The notes under the pieces were generated by a model that worked only from the letters and a program-made list of their open reading frames with translations, was not told the origin of the DNA and did no database searches. A program made the position numbers and the translations under genes. A stretch of 64,000 bases of DNA from Stutzerimonas nosocomialis. GTDB taxonomy: Bacteria; Pseudomonadota; Gammaproteobacteria; Pseudomonadales; Pseudomonadaceae. Location: positions 153,232 through 217,231 of the forward strand of contig NZ_QLAE01000003.1 in the NCBI RefSeq assembly GCF_005876855.1. Reading direction: 5' to 3'. Below are positions 36,122-45,706 of this stretch, piece by piece (position 1 is the first letter of the stretch; every line of letters begins with the position of its first letter).

Positions 36122-36700
36122 ATGGACGCGTCAACCTCTCATCGCAGCCCCGGTATGCCCCGGCTGGTCAGCCTCGCCCTGCTGCTGGCCGGCCTGTGCT
36201 ACCCGTTCGCCGTGTACTTCGGCATGGAGCACCTGTCGCCGCGCCTGATCGCGCTGCTGCTCGGCGCGCTCTGGCTGCTGCGCCTGCTCGGCGGGCCCCG
36301 GAGCGCGATGCTGAGCGGCTCGGCGGCCGTCGCGCTGGGGTTCTGCGTGCTGATCGGCCTTTCCGATGACCAGACGCTGCTGCGCTGGTACCCGGTGCTG
36401 ATCAACCTCGCCCTGCTCCTGGTCTTCGCCAGCAGCCTGGCCAGCGGACAGCCCGTGGTGGAGCGCCTGGCGCGGCTGCGCGAGCCCGATTTGCCGCCGC
36501 GTGCCGTCCGCTACACGCGGACGGTGACCTGGGTATGGGTCGGCTTCTTCATCGTCAACGGCACCATCGCCACCGCCCTGACGCTCTGGGCCCCGCTGGC
36601 CTGGTGGACGCTCTACACCGGGCTGATCGCCTACCTGCTGATGGGCGCGCTGTTCGCGGTCGAGTGGCTGGTCAGGCAGCGCGTCAGGAGGCTCGCATGA
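36122..36700 (+). CDS. Aryl-polyene cluster membrane protein
   Basis: A 192-residue inner-membrane protein with about six hydrophobic segments, of the type (COG4648) always found in aryl-polyene and xanthomonadin clusters. No enzymatic motif is visible; it may anchor the assembly complex or take part in export. Its end overlaps the AMP-ligase gene as ATGA. Confidence 0.82.
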   Translation: MDASTSHRSPGMPRLVSLALLLAGLCYPFAVYFGMEHLSPRLIALLLGALWLLRLLGGPRSAMLSGSAAVALGFCVLIGLSDDQTLLRWYPVLINLALLLVFASSLASGQPVVERLARLREPDLPPRAVRYTRTVTWVWVGFFIVNGTIATALTLWAPLAWWTLYTGLIAYLLMGALFAVEWLVRQRVRRLA

Positions 36701-38376
36701 GCTGGATTCCACTGGCCAGCCTGCTGTGCCGTCACCCAGGTCCGGGCCGGGACGTCGCCCTGGCGCCCACCCTTTCGCTGGCCGAACTGCAGGCACAGGC
36801 GCTGCGCCTGGCCGGCGGCCTGCGCGAGCGCGGCGTCGGTCATATCGGGGTGCATCTTGAAGATGCCGGCCAGATGGCGGTGGTGCTGCTCGCCGCCTGG
36901 CGCGCGGGCGTATGCGTCTGGCTGCCGGCCGATCTTCAACCGGCCAGTCGCGCGCGCCTGGCCGACCGGGTCGAGTTGTGGCTGAGCGACCAGCCCGAAG
37001 ACCACCGCTACGACCAGCTCTACGGCGAAGCCCTGGAACCCGCGGCGCTCGACCCGGACAGCTGCCGCCTGGTGCTCTGCACCTCGGGGTCGAGCGGCGA
37101 GCCGAAACTGATCGAAAAGCATATGCGTCAGCTGGCCAACGAGGTCGAGGCGCTGGAACGGCTGTGGGGCACCGCACTCGGCGATGCCTGCGTGGTCGCC
37201 AGCGTCGCGGCGCAACACATCTACGGCCTGCTGTTCCGGGTGCTCTGGCCGCTCTGCGCGGGCCGCCCGTTCCTGCGCCGCGCCCTGCCCTTCGCCGAAG
37301 ACCTGCAGCTGGCCAGCCGCGCGCATACGCCGTTCTGCTGGGTCACCAGCCCGGCGCTGCTCAAGCGCATGGGCGACAACCTCGACTGGGACGCCCTGCG
37401 CCCGGTACGCAAGGTCTTTTCCTCCGGCGGCGCGCTGCCGGGGCAGGCCGCCGCGCAGCTGCAGGCCCGCCTCGGCCAGTGGCCCACCGAAATCTACGGC
37501 AGCTCCGAAACCGGCGGCATCGCCTGGCGCGCCGGCGAAACCGCATGGACCCTCTTTGCCGACGTGCAGCTGAGCCAGCGCGAGGACGGTGCCCTGCAGG
37601 TCCGCTCGCCGTACCTGCCACAGGGACAATGCGAACAGACCAGCGACGCCGCCCTGATGAGGGACGACGGCCGCTTCGAACTGCTCGGCCGGGTCGACCG
37701 TATCGTCAAGCTGGAAGAGAAACGGGTGTCGCTGCCCATGCTCGAGGCGGCGCTGGCCGAGCATCCCTGGGTCAAGGAAGCCCGCCTGGGGGTGGTCCGC
37801 GAGAACCGCGACGCCCTCGGCGCGCTCGTCGCGCTGAGCGGCGCCGGCCTTCATGCGCTGCGCAACAAGGGACGCCGTGCCCTCACCCAGGCACTGCGCA
37901 CGCATCTGGCCGGCCATTGCGAGCCCCTCGCGCTGCCGCGACGCTGGCGCCTGACCCTGGAACTGCCCTGCAACGCCCAGGGCAAGCTGCCGCAAGCGGA
38001 GATCGAACGCTGCCTCGCCGCGCCCCGCGTGCGCTTGCCCGATTCGCTATCGCAACACCAGACCGACGACCACTGGCTCCTCGAACTCGGGGTGCCGGTG
38101 GACCTGGCCCATTTCACCGGGCACTTTCCCGGGACCCCGGTGCTGCCGGGCGTCGTACAAATAGACTGGGCCCTGAGCCTGGCGCGCCAACTGATGGACC
38201 TGCCGCCGCTGTTCCGTGGAATGGAGGTGCTGAAGTTTCAGCAACTCGCACGGCCTGGGGATCGGCTGCATCTCACCCTGCGCTTCGATCGCGAGCGCAA
38301 CAAGCTGCATTTTGCCTACCGCAACGGCGACGCACCCTGCTCGTCCGGACGCATTTTACTGGGGGAATACCAATGA
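36697..38376 (+). CDS. AMP-ligase fused to a FabZ-like dehydratase domain
   Basis: A 559-residue two-domain protein. Residues 1-440 form an adenylating acyl-CoA/acyl-ACP ligase (LCTSGSSGEPKLIEKHM phosphate loop, EIYGSSETGGIAWR, LLGRVDRIVKLEEKRVS). Residues 445-559 form a hotdog dehydratase with the FabA/FabZ hallmark FTGHFPGTPVLPGVVQIDWA. In E. coli-type clusters these are separate genes (ligase and ApeI). The ligase should activate the aromatic acid made by the ammonia-lyase and load it on a carrier protein; the second domain should dehydrate hydroxyacyl intermediates. Confidence 0.9.
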   Translation: MSWIPLASLLCRHPGPGRDVALAPTLSLAELQAQALRLAGGLRERGVGHIGVHLEDAGQMAVVLLAAWRAGVCVWLPADLQPASRARLADRVELWLSDQPEDHRYDQLYGEALEPAALDPDSCRLVLCTSGSSGEPKLIEKHMRQLANEVEALERLWGTALGDACVVASVAAQHIYGLLFRVLWPLCAGRPFLRRALPFAEDLQLASRAHTPFCWVTSPALLKRMGDNLDWDALRPVRKVFSSGGALPGQAAAQLQARLGQWPTEIYGSSETGGIAWRAGETAWTLFADVQLSQREDGALQVRSPYLPQGQCEQTSDAALMRDDGRFELLGRVDRIVKLEEKRVSLPMLEAALAEHPWVKEARLGVVRENRDALGALVALSGAGLHALRNKGRRALTQALRTHLAGHCEPLALPRRWRLTLELPCNAQGKLPQAEIERCLAAPRVRLPDSLSQHQTDDHWLLELGVPVDLAHFTGHFPGTPVLPGVVQIDWALSLARQLMDLPPLFRGMEVLKFQQLARPGDRLHLTLRFDRERNKLHFAYRNGDAPCSSGRILLGEYQ

Positions 38377-39209
38377 CCGACCTGAACGAACTGGCGCCCG
38401 CGCCCGTCATGCTCGAAATGAGCACGACGGCCACCGCCACTGCCGTGCATAACCCGATCCCGGCGCTCGCCGACGACTGGTTCAAGCCCTGCGCCGTGGT
38501 GCCGGTCTACAACCACGAGCGGCAGCTGGCCGAGGTGGTACGGCAGCTGCGGGCCGAAGACCTTCACTGCATCCTGGTCGACGACGGCTCGTCGTCCGAA
38601 TCGGCCGCCGTCATCGACGAACTGGCCCGGCTGCCGGGCGTCAGCCTGGTGCGTCACGCGCGCAACCAGGGCAAGGGCGCCGCGGTGATCCGTGGCATGC
38701 GCGAAGCGGCCCGGCTCGGTTACTCCCACGCCCTGCAGGTCGACGCCGACGGGCAGCATGACCTGGGCGTCGTCGGTCACTTCCTGGACATCGCCAGCCA
38801 GGCGCCTGACGCGGTGGTCTGCGGCTATCCGCAGTTCGACGGCAGCGTGCCGAAGGGACGTCTGTACGGGCGCTACCTGAGCCACGTCTGGGTCTGGATC
38901 AACACCCTCTCCACCTCGATCCGCGATTCGATGTGCGGGCTGCGCGTCTACCCGCTGGGTCCGACCCTGGCGCTGGCCGATTCGGTGCAACTGGGCAAGC
39001 GCATGGAGTTCGACAGCGAAGTGCTGGTGCGCCTGCACTGGCGCGACCAGCCGATGGTCTGGCTGCCGGCGCGGGTCACCTATCCGGCCGACGGCGTCTC
39101 GCACTTCCGCCTGTGGCAGGACAACGCACGGATTTCGGCCATGCACGCCCGGCTGTTCTTCGGCATGCTGGTGCGGGCACCGGGACTGCTGCTTCGCCGG
39201 TGGCGCTGA
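38373..39209 (+). CDS. Family 2 glycosyltransferase
   Basis: A 278-residue GT-A glycosyltransferase: CAVVPVYNHERQL, the nucleotide-sugar site LVDDGSSS, and the metal-binding VDADGQHD. A C-terminal hydrophobic stretch suggests membrane association. In aryl-polyene clusters it is proposed to glycosylate the polyene or its lipid carrier. The ATG overlaps the ligase stop (ATGA). Confidence 0.9.
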   Translation: MTDLNELAPAPVMLEMSTTATATAVHNPIPALADDWFKPCAVVPVYNHERQLAEVVRQLRAEDLHCILVDDGSSSESAAVIDELARLPGVSLVRHARNQGKGAAVIRGMREAARLGYSHALQVDADGQHDLGVVGHFLDIASQAPDAVVCGYPQFDGSVPKGRLYGRYLSHVWVWINTLSTSIRDSMCGLRVYPLGPTLALADSVQLGKRMEFDSEVLVRLHWRDQPMVWLPARVTYPADGVSHFRLWQDNARISAMHARLFFGMLVRAPGLLLRRWR

Positions 39210-40144
39210 TGCGCGAGCCGGGCCAGGCGCACTGGGCCGAGCGACGCGAGCAGGGCAGCTACCGGCTGATGAAATTCACCGCGACGGCGGTGCGCCTGCT
39301 CGGCCGCCGCGCGATGGCGCCGCTGCTGTACCTGATCGTTCTTTATTACTACCTCTGCGTGCCCAGCGCGCGGCGTAGTGCCCGCGACTACCAGCGACGC
39401 CTCGCGGCCTGGAGCGGCCAAGCCGCGCTCGCGCCGACGGCCGGCTCGGTGTTTCGGCAGTTCATGGCCTTCGCCGACGCCATGCTCGACAAGCTCGACG
39501 TCTGGAACGGCACCCTGCGCCCCGAGCAGGTGATCATCGACGATCCGGCCGATATCCATGGGCAATTCCACCAGGGCCGTGGCCAGCTGCTGGTCGGCTC
39601 GCACCTGGGCAATCTCGAAGTCTGCCGGGCCCTGGCCGAGCGGGGTTCGGCGGTGACCATGAACGTGCTGGTCCACACCCGCCACGCCGAACGCTTCAAC
39701 CGGCTGCTCGGCGAGTCGGGCGCGAGCCACCTGCGCCTGATCCAGGTGAGCGAACTGGACCCGGCCGTCATGCTGCAGCTTTCCCAGCGCCTGGAGCGTG
39801 GCGAATGGCTGGCGATCGCCGGCGACCGGGTGCCGCTGCACGGCGCGCGCGTCAGCGAGGTTCGCTTTCTCGGCGAACCGGCGACCTTCGCCCAGGGGCC
39901 CTGGCTGCTGGCCGGATTGCTGGAGTGCCCGGTCAATCTGCTGTTCTGCCTGAAGCAGGGTGACCGCTACCAGGTTCACCTCGAGCCCTTCGCCGAGCGC
40001 ATCGCCTGGCGCCGCGCCGAACGCGACGCCGTGGTCGGCCAGTGGGCGCAGCGCTATGCCGATCGCCTGGCGGCGCGCTGCCTGGAAGCGCCGCTGCAAT
40101 GGTTCAATTTCTTCCCGTTCTGGAAACACCATGACCGAAGCTGA
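39209..40144 (+). CDS. HtrB/LpxL-like lipid acyltransferase
   Basis: A 311-residue membrane acyltransferase of the lipid A biosynthesis lauroyl-transferase type: HLGNLEVCRAL (H-x4-E/D motif region), VLVHTRHAERFNRLL, and GDRVPLHGARVSEVRFLGEP. It is the usual partner of the glycosyltransferase in these clusters. The ATG at 39209 overlaps the previous stop as TGATG; a GTG nine bases upstream is possible. Confidence 0.88.
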   Translation: MREPGQAHWAERREQGSYRLMKFTATAVRLLGRRAMAPLLYLIVLYYYLCVPSARRSARDYQRRLAAWSGQAALAPTAGSVFRQFMAFADAMLDKLDVWNGTLRPEQVIIDDPADIHGQFHQGRGQLLVGSHLGNLEVCRALAERGSAVTMNVLVHTRHAERFNRLLGESGASHLRLIQVSELDPAVMLQLSQRLERGEWLAIAGDRVPLHGARVSEVRFLGEPATFAQGPWLLAGLLECPVNLLFCLKQGDRYQVHLEPFAERIAWRRAERDAVVGQWAQRYADRLAARCLEAPLQWFNFFPFWKHHDRS

Positions 40145-41666
40145 TCCCGTCGTATTCGGCACGCAACACTTGCGTATCGAGGATCTCCTGGCGGTGGCCG
40201 AGCGCCGCGCGCCGACTCGCCTGCAGGCCGACCCCGCCTTTCGCGAAGGCATCGCCAAGGGCGCCGCGTTCCTGGACACCCTGCTCGACCGCGAAGGCGT
40301 CATCTATGGCGTGACCACCGGCTACGGCGACTCCTGCGTGGTGCCGGTGCCGCTGCATCAGGTCGAGGCCCTGCCTCGCCACCTGTACACCTTCCATGGC
40401 TGCGGCCTGGGCAGGCTGCTCGACGCACCCTCGACCCGCGCCGTGCTCGGTGCCCGGCTGCGCTCCCTGACCCATGGCATGTCCGGGGTGCGCGTCGAGC
40501 TGCTGGAACGGCTGCACGCCTTCATCGAGCACGACGTGCTGCCGCTGATTCCCGAAGAGGGCTCGGTGGGCGCCAGCGGCGATCTCACGCCGCTGTCCTA
40601 CGTCGCCGCGGCCCTCAGCGGCGAGCGCGAGGTGTTCCATCGGGGCGTGCGCCGCAATGCCGCCGAGGTGCATCGCGAACTCGGCTGGACGCCTCTGGTG
40701 CTGCGGCCGAAGGAAGCGCTGGCACTGATGAACGGCACGGCGGTGATGACCGGCCTTGCCTGCCTGGCGTTCGCCCGAGCCGAGTACCTGTTGCAGCTGG
40801 CGACGCGCATCACCGCGCTCAACGTGGTCGCCCTCGAAGGCAATCCCGAGCATTTCGACGCGCGCCTGTTCGCCGCCAAACCCCATCCCGGACAGGCGCA
40901 GGTCGCCGCCTGGCTGCGCAGCGACCTGGCCATCGAAGCGCCGGCCGCCCCGCTGCATCGCCTGCAGGATCGCTATTCGATCCGCTGCGCGCCGCATGTG
41001 CTCGGCGTGCTGGCCGACAGCCTGGGCCTGCTGCGCCAGTTCATCGAGACCGAACTCAACAGCGCCAACGACAACCCGATTATCGATGCCGAGAACGAGC
41101 GCGTGCTGCACGGCGGGCATTTCTACGGCGGGCACATCGCCTTTGCCATGGACAGCCTGAAGAACCTCGTCGGCAACGTCGCCGACCTGCTCGACCGGCA
41201 ACTGGCGCTGCTGGTCGACCAACGCTACAACCACGGGCTGCCGAGCAACCTGTCCGGCGCCCCGGCCGCCACGGCGATGATCAACCACGGTTTCAAGGCC
41301 GTGCAGATCGGCGCCAGCGCCTGGACCGCCGAGGCATTGAAGAACACCCTGCCTGCCAGCGTGTTCTCCCGCTCCACCGAATGCCACAACCAGGACAAGG
41401 TCAGCATGGGCTCCATCGCCGCGCGCGACGCGCTGCGCAGCCTCGAACTGGCCGAGCAGGTCGCCGCCGCCACGCTGCTGGCCGCCAACCAGGGCGTCTG
41501 GCTGCGCTGTCGCGAACGCGCCGCGCCGTTGCCGCCCCGTCTGGCGGACATGCATCACGCGCTGCGGGAGGACTTCGCGCCGGTGATCGAAGACCGCGCC
41601 CTGGAAGCCGAACTGCGCCTGTGCCTGGAGCGCATCCGCACACGGCACTGGGGGCTCTATGCGTAA
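40131..41666 (+). CDS. Aromatic amino acid ammonia-lyase (HAL/TAL-like)
   Basis: A 511-residue MIO enzyme that should deaminate tyrosine, phenylalanine or a related amino acid to the unsaturated aryl acid used as polyene starter. The MIO-forming Ala148-Ser149-Gly150 lies in GSVGASGDLTPLSY; NGTAVMTGLA, QDRYSIRCAPHVLG and NPIIDAENE are typical. The specificity pair in the substrate loop reads Phe88-His89 (YTFHGCGLG), unlike HAL (Ser-His), TAL (His-Leu) or PAL (Phe-Leu). So the substrate is not clear from sequence. Starts inside the acyltransferase gene. Confidence 0.92.
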   Translation: MTEADPVVFGTQHLRIEDLLAVAERRAPTRLQADPAFREGIAKGAAFLDTLLDREGVIYGVTTGYGDSCVVPVPLHQVEALPRHLYTFHGCGLGRLLDAPSTRAVLGARLRSLTHGMSGVRVELLERLHAFIEHDVLPLIPEEGSVGASGDLTPLSYVAAALSGEREVFHRGVRRNAAEVHRELGWTPLVLRPKEALALMNGTAVMTGLACLAFARAEYLLQLATRITALNVVALEGNPEHFDARLFAAKPHPGQAQVAAWLRSDLAIEAPAAPLHRLQDRYSIRCAPHVLGVLADSLGLLRQFIETELNSANDNPIIDAENERVLHGGHFYGGHIAFAMDSLKNLVGNVADLLDRQLALLVDQRYNHGLPSNLSGAPAATAMINHGFKAVQIGASAWTAEALKNTLPASVFSRSTECHNQDKVSMGSIAARDALRSLELAEQVAAATLLAANQGVWLRCRERAAPLPPRLADMHHALREDFAPVIEDRALEAELRLCLERIRTRHWGLYA

Positions 41667-42087
41667 GGCGGGCGTGCTGCAGGCCGAACTCGAGCTGCTG
41701 GTCCCCTTCTTCGACGTCGACTCCATGGACGTCGTCTGGCACGGGCATTACGTGAAGTACCTGGAACAGGCGCGCTGCGCGCTGCTCGAGCGCATCGGCC
41801 ACGGCTACGTGCAGATGCGCGAATCGGGCTATGCCTGGCCGATCGTCGACCTGCAGCTGCGCTACCTGCGTCCGGCCCTCTTCAATCAGCGGATCATCGT
41901 GCGCGCGGACCTCGTCGAATGGGAACAGCGGCTGAAGATCAACTACCTGATCGTCGACGCCGGCAACGGCGAACGCCTGACCCGCGGCAGCAGCGTCCAG
42001 GTGGCGGTCGAGATCGCCACGCGGGAAATGCAGATGGCGTCGCCCCGGGTGCTGGTCGATGCGGTCGAAAGGGCCCTGGCATGCTGA
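41659..42087 (+). CDS. Hotdog thioesterase (ApeK-like)
   Basis: A 142-residue 4HBT-type acyl thioesterase: VPFFDVDSMDVVWHGHYVKY is the YbgC-like active-site region, with Asp in place near residue 18. It may release stalled or finished chains from the carrier proteins. Overlaps its neighbours at both ends (8 and 7 bases). Confidence 0.9.
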   Translation: MRKAGVLQAELELLVPFFDVDSMDVVWHGHYVKYLEQARCALLERIGHGYVQMRESGYAWPIVDLQLRYLRPALFNQRIIVRADLVEWEQRLKINYLIVDAGNGERLTRGSSVQVAVEIATREMQMASPRVLVDAVERALAC

Positions 42088-42704
42088 ACCGGATCACGCG
42101 CGCACTCACACGCCGCCTCGCCATCGCCGCGGCCCTGCTGGCAGGGCTCGCCGCGCCGCCCGTGTGGGCGTTCGAGCTGGAGGACCTCGCGCAGCAGCTG
42201 CAGGCCACGGAAGTCGTGCGCGGCCGCTTCGTGCAGGAAAAGCACCTGCGCGCCCTCGCCCAGCCCCTGAGCAGCCAGGGCCGCTTCGTGCTTTCGCGCA
42301 GCCATGGCCTGCTCTGGTCGCTCGAGCAGCCTTTGACACAGGATTACCGCATCACCCCGGGTGCCATCGAACGGCGCATCGAAGGCCAGTGGCGGCCGGC
42401 CGCACAGGGCCAGGCCGGCCCGCACAGCCAGCTGTTCCTGCAGGTGCTGCGCGGCGATACCCGTGGATTGCAGGAACAGTTCGAACCACAGCTCGACGGC
42501 AGCGCCGAGGCCTGGCAGCTGCGGCTGACACCGCGCTCGCGCCTGCTGCAACAGGTGTTCTCCCACATCGCGCTGGCCGGAGGATCACGGGTGGAGCGTA
42601 TTGAACTGGTCGAAACGCAAGGCGACCGGACCCTGGTGCGGCTGCTCGACCAGCAGACCGACACCGCCCTGAGCGCTGCAGAGCAGCATGAGCTACGCGA
42701 CTGA
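42081..42704 (+). CDS. LolA-like periplasmic carrier
   Basis: A 207-residue protein with a signal peptide (MLNRITRALTRRLAIAAALL, cleavage after VWA near residue 30) and a LolA-type fold (GRFVQEKHLRALAQPLSSQG). A hydrophobic ligand carrier of this type is expected to shuttle the polyene-lipid from inner to outer membrane. It overlaps the thioesterase and MMPL genes. Confidence 0.87.
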   Translation: MLNRITRALTRRLAIAAALLAGLAAPPVWAFELEDLAQQLQATEVVRGRFVQEKHLRALAQPLSSQGRFVLSRSHGLLWSLEQPLTQDYRITPGAIERRIEGQWRPAAQGQAGPHSQLFLQVLRGDTRGLQEQFEPQLDGSAEAWQLRLTPRSRLLQQVFSHIALAGGSRVERIELVETQGDRTLVRLLDQQTDTALSAAEQHELRD

Positions 42705-45027
42705 CACGGCGCCAGCGCATCGGCGCTGGCTGGTCGGCGGCTTCCTGCTGGCGCTGCTGGCGCTCGGCGTCGTCGCGTTCGGCCAGTGGCGCGGCGCCGC
42801 GCCGATCGGCACGAGCCTCCTGCAACTGCTGCCGGCCACCGCCGCGGGGGAACTCGAAACCCTGGCCGAGCAGCGCATGCAGGAGCCGCTCAACCGCGAC
42901 CTGCTGATCCTGGTCCACCATGCCGATGCCGCACGGGCGACGACGCTTGTCCGGCAGCTCGACGAGCAGCTGCGGGCGTCCGGCCTGTTCGAACCGCTGC
43001 AGGGCTCGCTGCAGGCCGACCTGCCCGCGGTGCGCCAGCAGCTGCTCGACCAGCGTCTGGCCCTGCTCGGACCCGCCGAACGCCGTCTGCTGATCGACTC
43101 GCCACAGGCCTGGGTCGAGCAGCGCCTGCAGCGCCTGTACGACCCGACCGGCAGCGCCGGGCTGATTCCCCTGGAGCAGGACGTCTGGGGGATCGCCGCG
43201 ATGGCGCAGCAGTATCAGGCGAGCCTGGCGGGCAAGGTTACCGCCGACCTCGACGGCCAGCTGTTCGTCGAACGGGACGGCGAGCGCTGGGCCGTGCTGC
43301 ACGCCCGCACCCGGGGCGACGCCTTCGACCGCGGCCTGCCGGCACAGGTCGCCGCACAGGTGGACAGCGCTCGCCGGCAGGTGTCGACCGCCGGTGGCGA
43401 GTTGCTTGCCGCCAGTGGCCTGCTGCATGCCGCCCATGGCGAAGCCCAGGCACGCCGGGAAACCTCGCTGATCGGCGGCGTCTCGCTGGCGGCGGGTATC
43501 GGCTTGCTGTTGCTGCTGTTTCGCAACCTGCGGGTGTTGCTGGTGGTGCTTCCGGTGCTCGTCGGCGCGCTGGCGGGCGCGACCGTCTGCATCGCGGTCT
43601 TCGGCAACCTCCATCTGCTGACCCTGGTGCTGGGCGCCAGTCTGGTGGGCGTCAGCCTGGATTTCCCGCTGCACTACCTCTCCAAGAGCTGGGCGCTGCA
43701 ACCCTGGCGGCCTTGGCAGGGCCTGGGTCTGACGCTGGCCGGGCTGAGCCTGGCGCTGCTGACCAACCTCATCGGTTACCTGGCGCTGGCCTTCACGCCC
43801 TTTCCCGCGCTGACCCAGATCGCGGTGTTCTCGGCCAGCGGCCTGCTCGCCGCCTACCTCTGCACGGTCTGCCTGTTGCCGGCGCTGATCGGCGGCTCGC
43901 TGCGTCCCGTCGCGACGCCCCTGGCGCTGGCGCAGCGCCTGCTGGCCTGGCGCGAGCGGCTGCTCGCGCGTATCGCCACACCCTGGCTGCTCGCCGCACT
44001 GCTGGCTTACTGCGGCGCCGGACTGACGCAGCTCTCGCTCGAGGACGACCTGCGCCAGTGGGTCAGCCGCGCACCGCAACTGACCGAACAGGCCGCGCGC
44101 ATCGCCGGACTCACCGGCTTCCAGCCCACCAGCCAGTATTTCCTGGTGCGCGGCGATGACGTCGACCAGCTGCTGGAGCGCCAGGCAGCCGTGACGCAGC
44201 GCCTCGAGCCCCTGGTCGCCAACGGCGCCCTCGCCGGCTACCGCACCCTGAGCCAGCTCCTGGCATCGGCGGATGAGCAGGCCCGCCTGCGCGATGCGCT
44301 AGACGCGCTGGGTCGGCAGGGCGCGCCGCTGCTGGCCCTGGGCTTCGCCCCGCAGGCCCTGGACGACGAACTAAGACAGCTGCGCGAGACGGGTCCGGTA
44401 AGCCTGGAACAGGCGTTGGCCGGCCCGCTGGGAGAAGCGTGGCGGCCGCTCTGGCTCGGCGAGCATGACGGCCAGGCGGTCGGCCTGGTCAGCTTGAACG
44501 GTCTTGCCGACAGCCAGGTGCTCGCTGGCGTCGCCGCGGGTCTGCCAGGCGTGACGCCGATCGACCGCGTGGGCGAACTCAACGACCGGTTCGCCGCCAC
44601 CCAGCTCGAGGCGGCCGAACTCAAGGCGCTGGCCTGCGCGCTGATTCTCGCGCTGCTCTGCCTGCCGTTCGGCTTCGCCGGCGCGCTTCGCTGCCTGGCC
44701 GTCCCCGTGCTGGCATCCCTGGCGAGCCTCGCCAGCCTGGGCTGGCTGGGCCAGCCGCTGACCCTGTTCAGCCTGTTCGGGCTGCTGCTGGTCAGCGCCA
44801 TCGGCGTGGATTACGCGATCCTGATGCGCAAGGCCGTCGGCGGCTCGACGGTCAGCCTGCTCGGCACCCTGCTGGCGGCGCTGACCACCTGGCTGTCGTT
44901 CGGCCTGCTGATGCTGTCGAGCACGCCGGCGGTCAGCAGTTTCGGACTGGCGGTCAGCCTGGGCCTGCTGTTCAGCTTCCTGTTCGCACCCTGGGCCGCG
45001 AGTCCACAGGCCAAGACACAGCCATGA
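42688..45027 (+). CDS. MMPL/RND-type exporter
   Basis: A 779-residue inner-membrane transporter with two repeats of one helix, a large periplasmic loop and five helices. Typical segments are DFPLHYLSKSW in the first half and VSAIGVDYAILMRKAVGG in the second, the proton-relay region of MMPL proteins. It should hand the product to the LolA-like carrier. No repeat is missing, so the transporter is complete. Confidence 0.9.
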   Translation: MSYATDTAPAHRRWLVGGFLLALLALGVVAFGQWRGAAPIGTSLLQLLPATAAGELETLAEQRMQEPLNRDLLILVHHADAARATTLVRQLDEQLRASGLFEPLQGSLQADLPAVRQQLLDQRLALLGPAERRLLIDSPQAWVEQRLQRLYDPTGSAGLIPLEQDVWGIAAMAQQYQASLAGKVTADLDGQLFVERDGERWAVLHARTRGDAFDRGLPAQVAAQVDSARRQVSTAGGELLAASGLLHAAHGEAQARRETSLIGGVSLAAGIGLLLLLFRNLRVLLVVLPVLVGALAGATVCIAVFGNLHLLTLVLGASLVGVSLDFPLHYLSKSWALQPWRPWQGLGLTLAGLSLALLTNLIGYLALAFTPFPALTQIAVFSASGLLAAYLCTVCLLPALIGGSLRPVATPLALAQRLLAWRERLLARIATPWLLAALLAYCGAGLTQLSLEDDLRQWVSRAPQLTEQAARIAGLTGFQPTSQYFLVRGDDVDQLLERQAAVTQRLEPLVANGALAGYRTLSQLLASADEQARLRDALDALGRQGAPLLALGFAPQALDDELRQLRETGPVSLEQALAGPLGEAWRPLWLGEHDGQAVGLVSLNGLADSQVLAGVAAGLPGVTPIDRVGELNDRFAATQLEAAELKALACALILALLCLPFGFAGALRCLAVPVLASLASLASLGWLGQPLTLFSLFGLLLVSAIGVDYAILMRKAVGGSTVSLLGTLLAALTTWLSFGLLMLSSTPAVSSFGLAVSLGLLFSFLFAPWAASPQAKTQP

Positions 45028-45151
45028 CGCCCACCGCTTTCGAGGCGCCGCCAAGGATTGCTAGGATGCGAGCCCAGAACGCCGCACCCGGGCCGCAGCT
45101 GCGCCACGCCGGGGGCCTGCGCGGCCTGCTTCCGAAACCCGAGACCCGCAC

Positions 45152-45706
45152 GTGAAACCATTCGCGAACACCCACGCCGCCGCTCGCGGTGCGCGCCTGC
45201 CCGGCTGGGCGATCCTGCTGATCGGCCTGCTGCTGACCGCCTGCGCGAGTGCGCCGCCGGCTCCCCAGGGCGTGCCGGAACTGGCGCTGCCCTCGCAGTG
45301 GCATGTGCGGGGAGATGACGCGCAGCGCCCGCTCAACGCGATTCTCGTGCTGCAGGCCGAGGGCGACACGCTGCGGGCAGTCCTGCTCGACCCGCTCGGC
45401 GTGCCGCTCGCGCGTCAGCGGCTGGGCACCGATGGCTGGGAGGCCGACGGCCTGCTGCCGCCCAACCCGCAGGCCTGGGAGCTGTTCGCCGCGCTGCTGT
45501 TCGCCCTGACGCCCGACGACCAGCTCGGCGAGCATTACGGCGAGGCGGACTGGCGCATCGACGAACCGCAGCGCGTGCTGCTGCAACGCGGTGCCGTGCG
45601 CTGGCAGGTGCGCTACTCGGAGCAGGGCGCCATGGAGATCGAGATCGCGGCCGAACAGCGGCATTACCGCGTCGAGCCGCTGGCGCCCGTCGAGCGTTCG
45701 CCATGA
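45152..45706 (+). CDS. DUF3261-type outer-membrane lipoprotein
   Basis: A 184-residue lipoprotein: lipobox LLTAC with Cys at residue 31 after a hydrophobic signal, followed by a LolB-like beta-rich domain. It probably receives the polyene-lipid at the outer membrane. The start is GTG at 45152 with a poor ribosome-binding site; a 29-codon reading frame (45066-45155) ends on it as GTGA, possibly coupling translation. The 124-base gap before it is the largest within the later part of the operon. Confidence 0.82.
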   Translation: MKPFANTHAAARGARLPGWAILLIGLLLTACASAPPAPQGVPELALPSQWHVRGDDAQRPLNAILVLQAEGDTLRAVLLDPLGVPLARQRLGTDGWEADGLLPPNPQAWELFAALLFALTPDDQLGEHYGEADWRIDEPQRVLLQRGAVRWQVRYSEQGAMEIEIAAEQRHYRVEPLAPVERSP

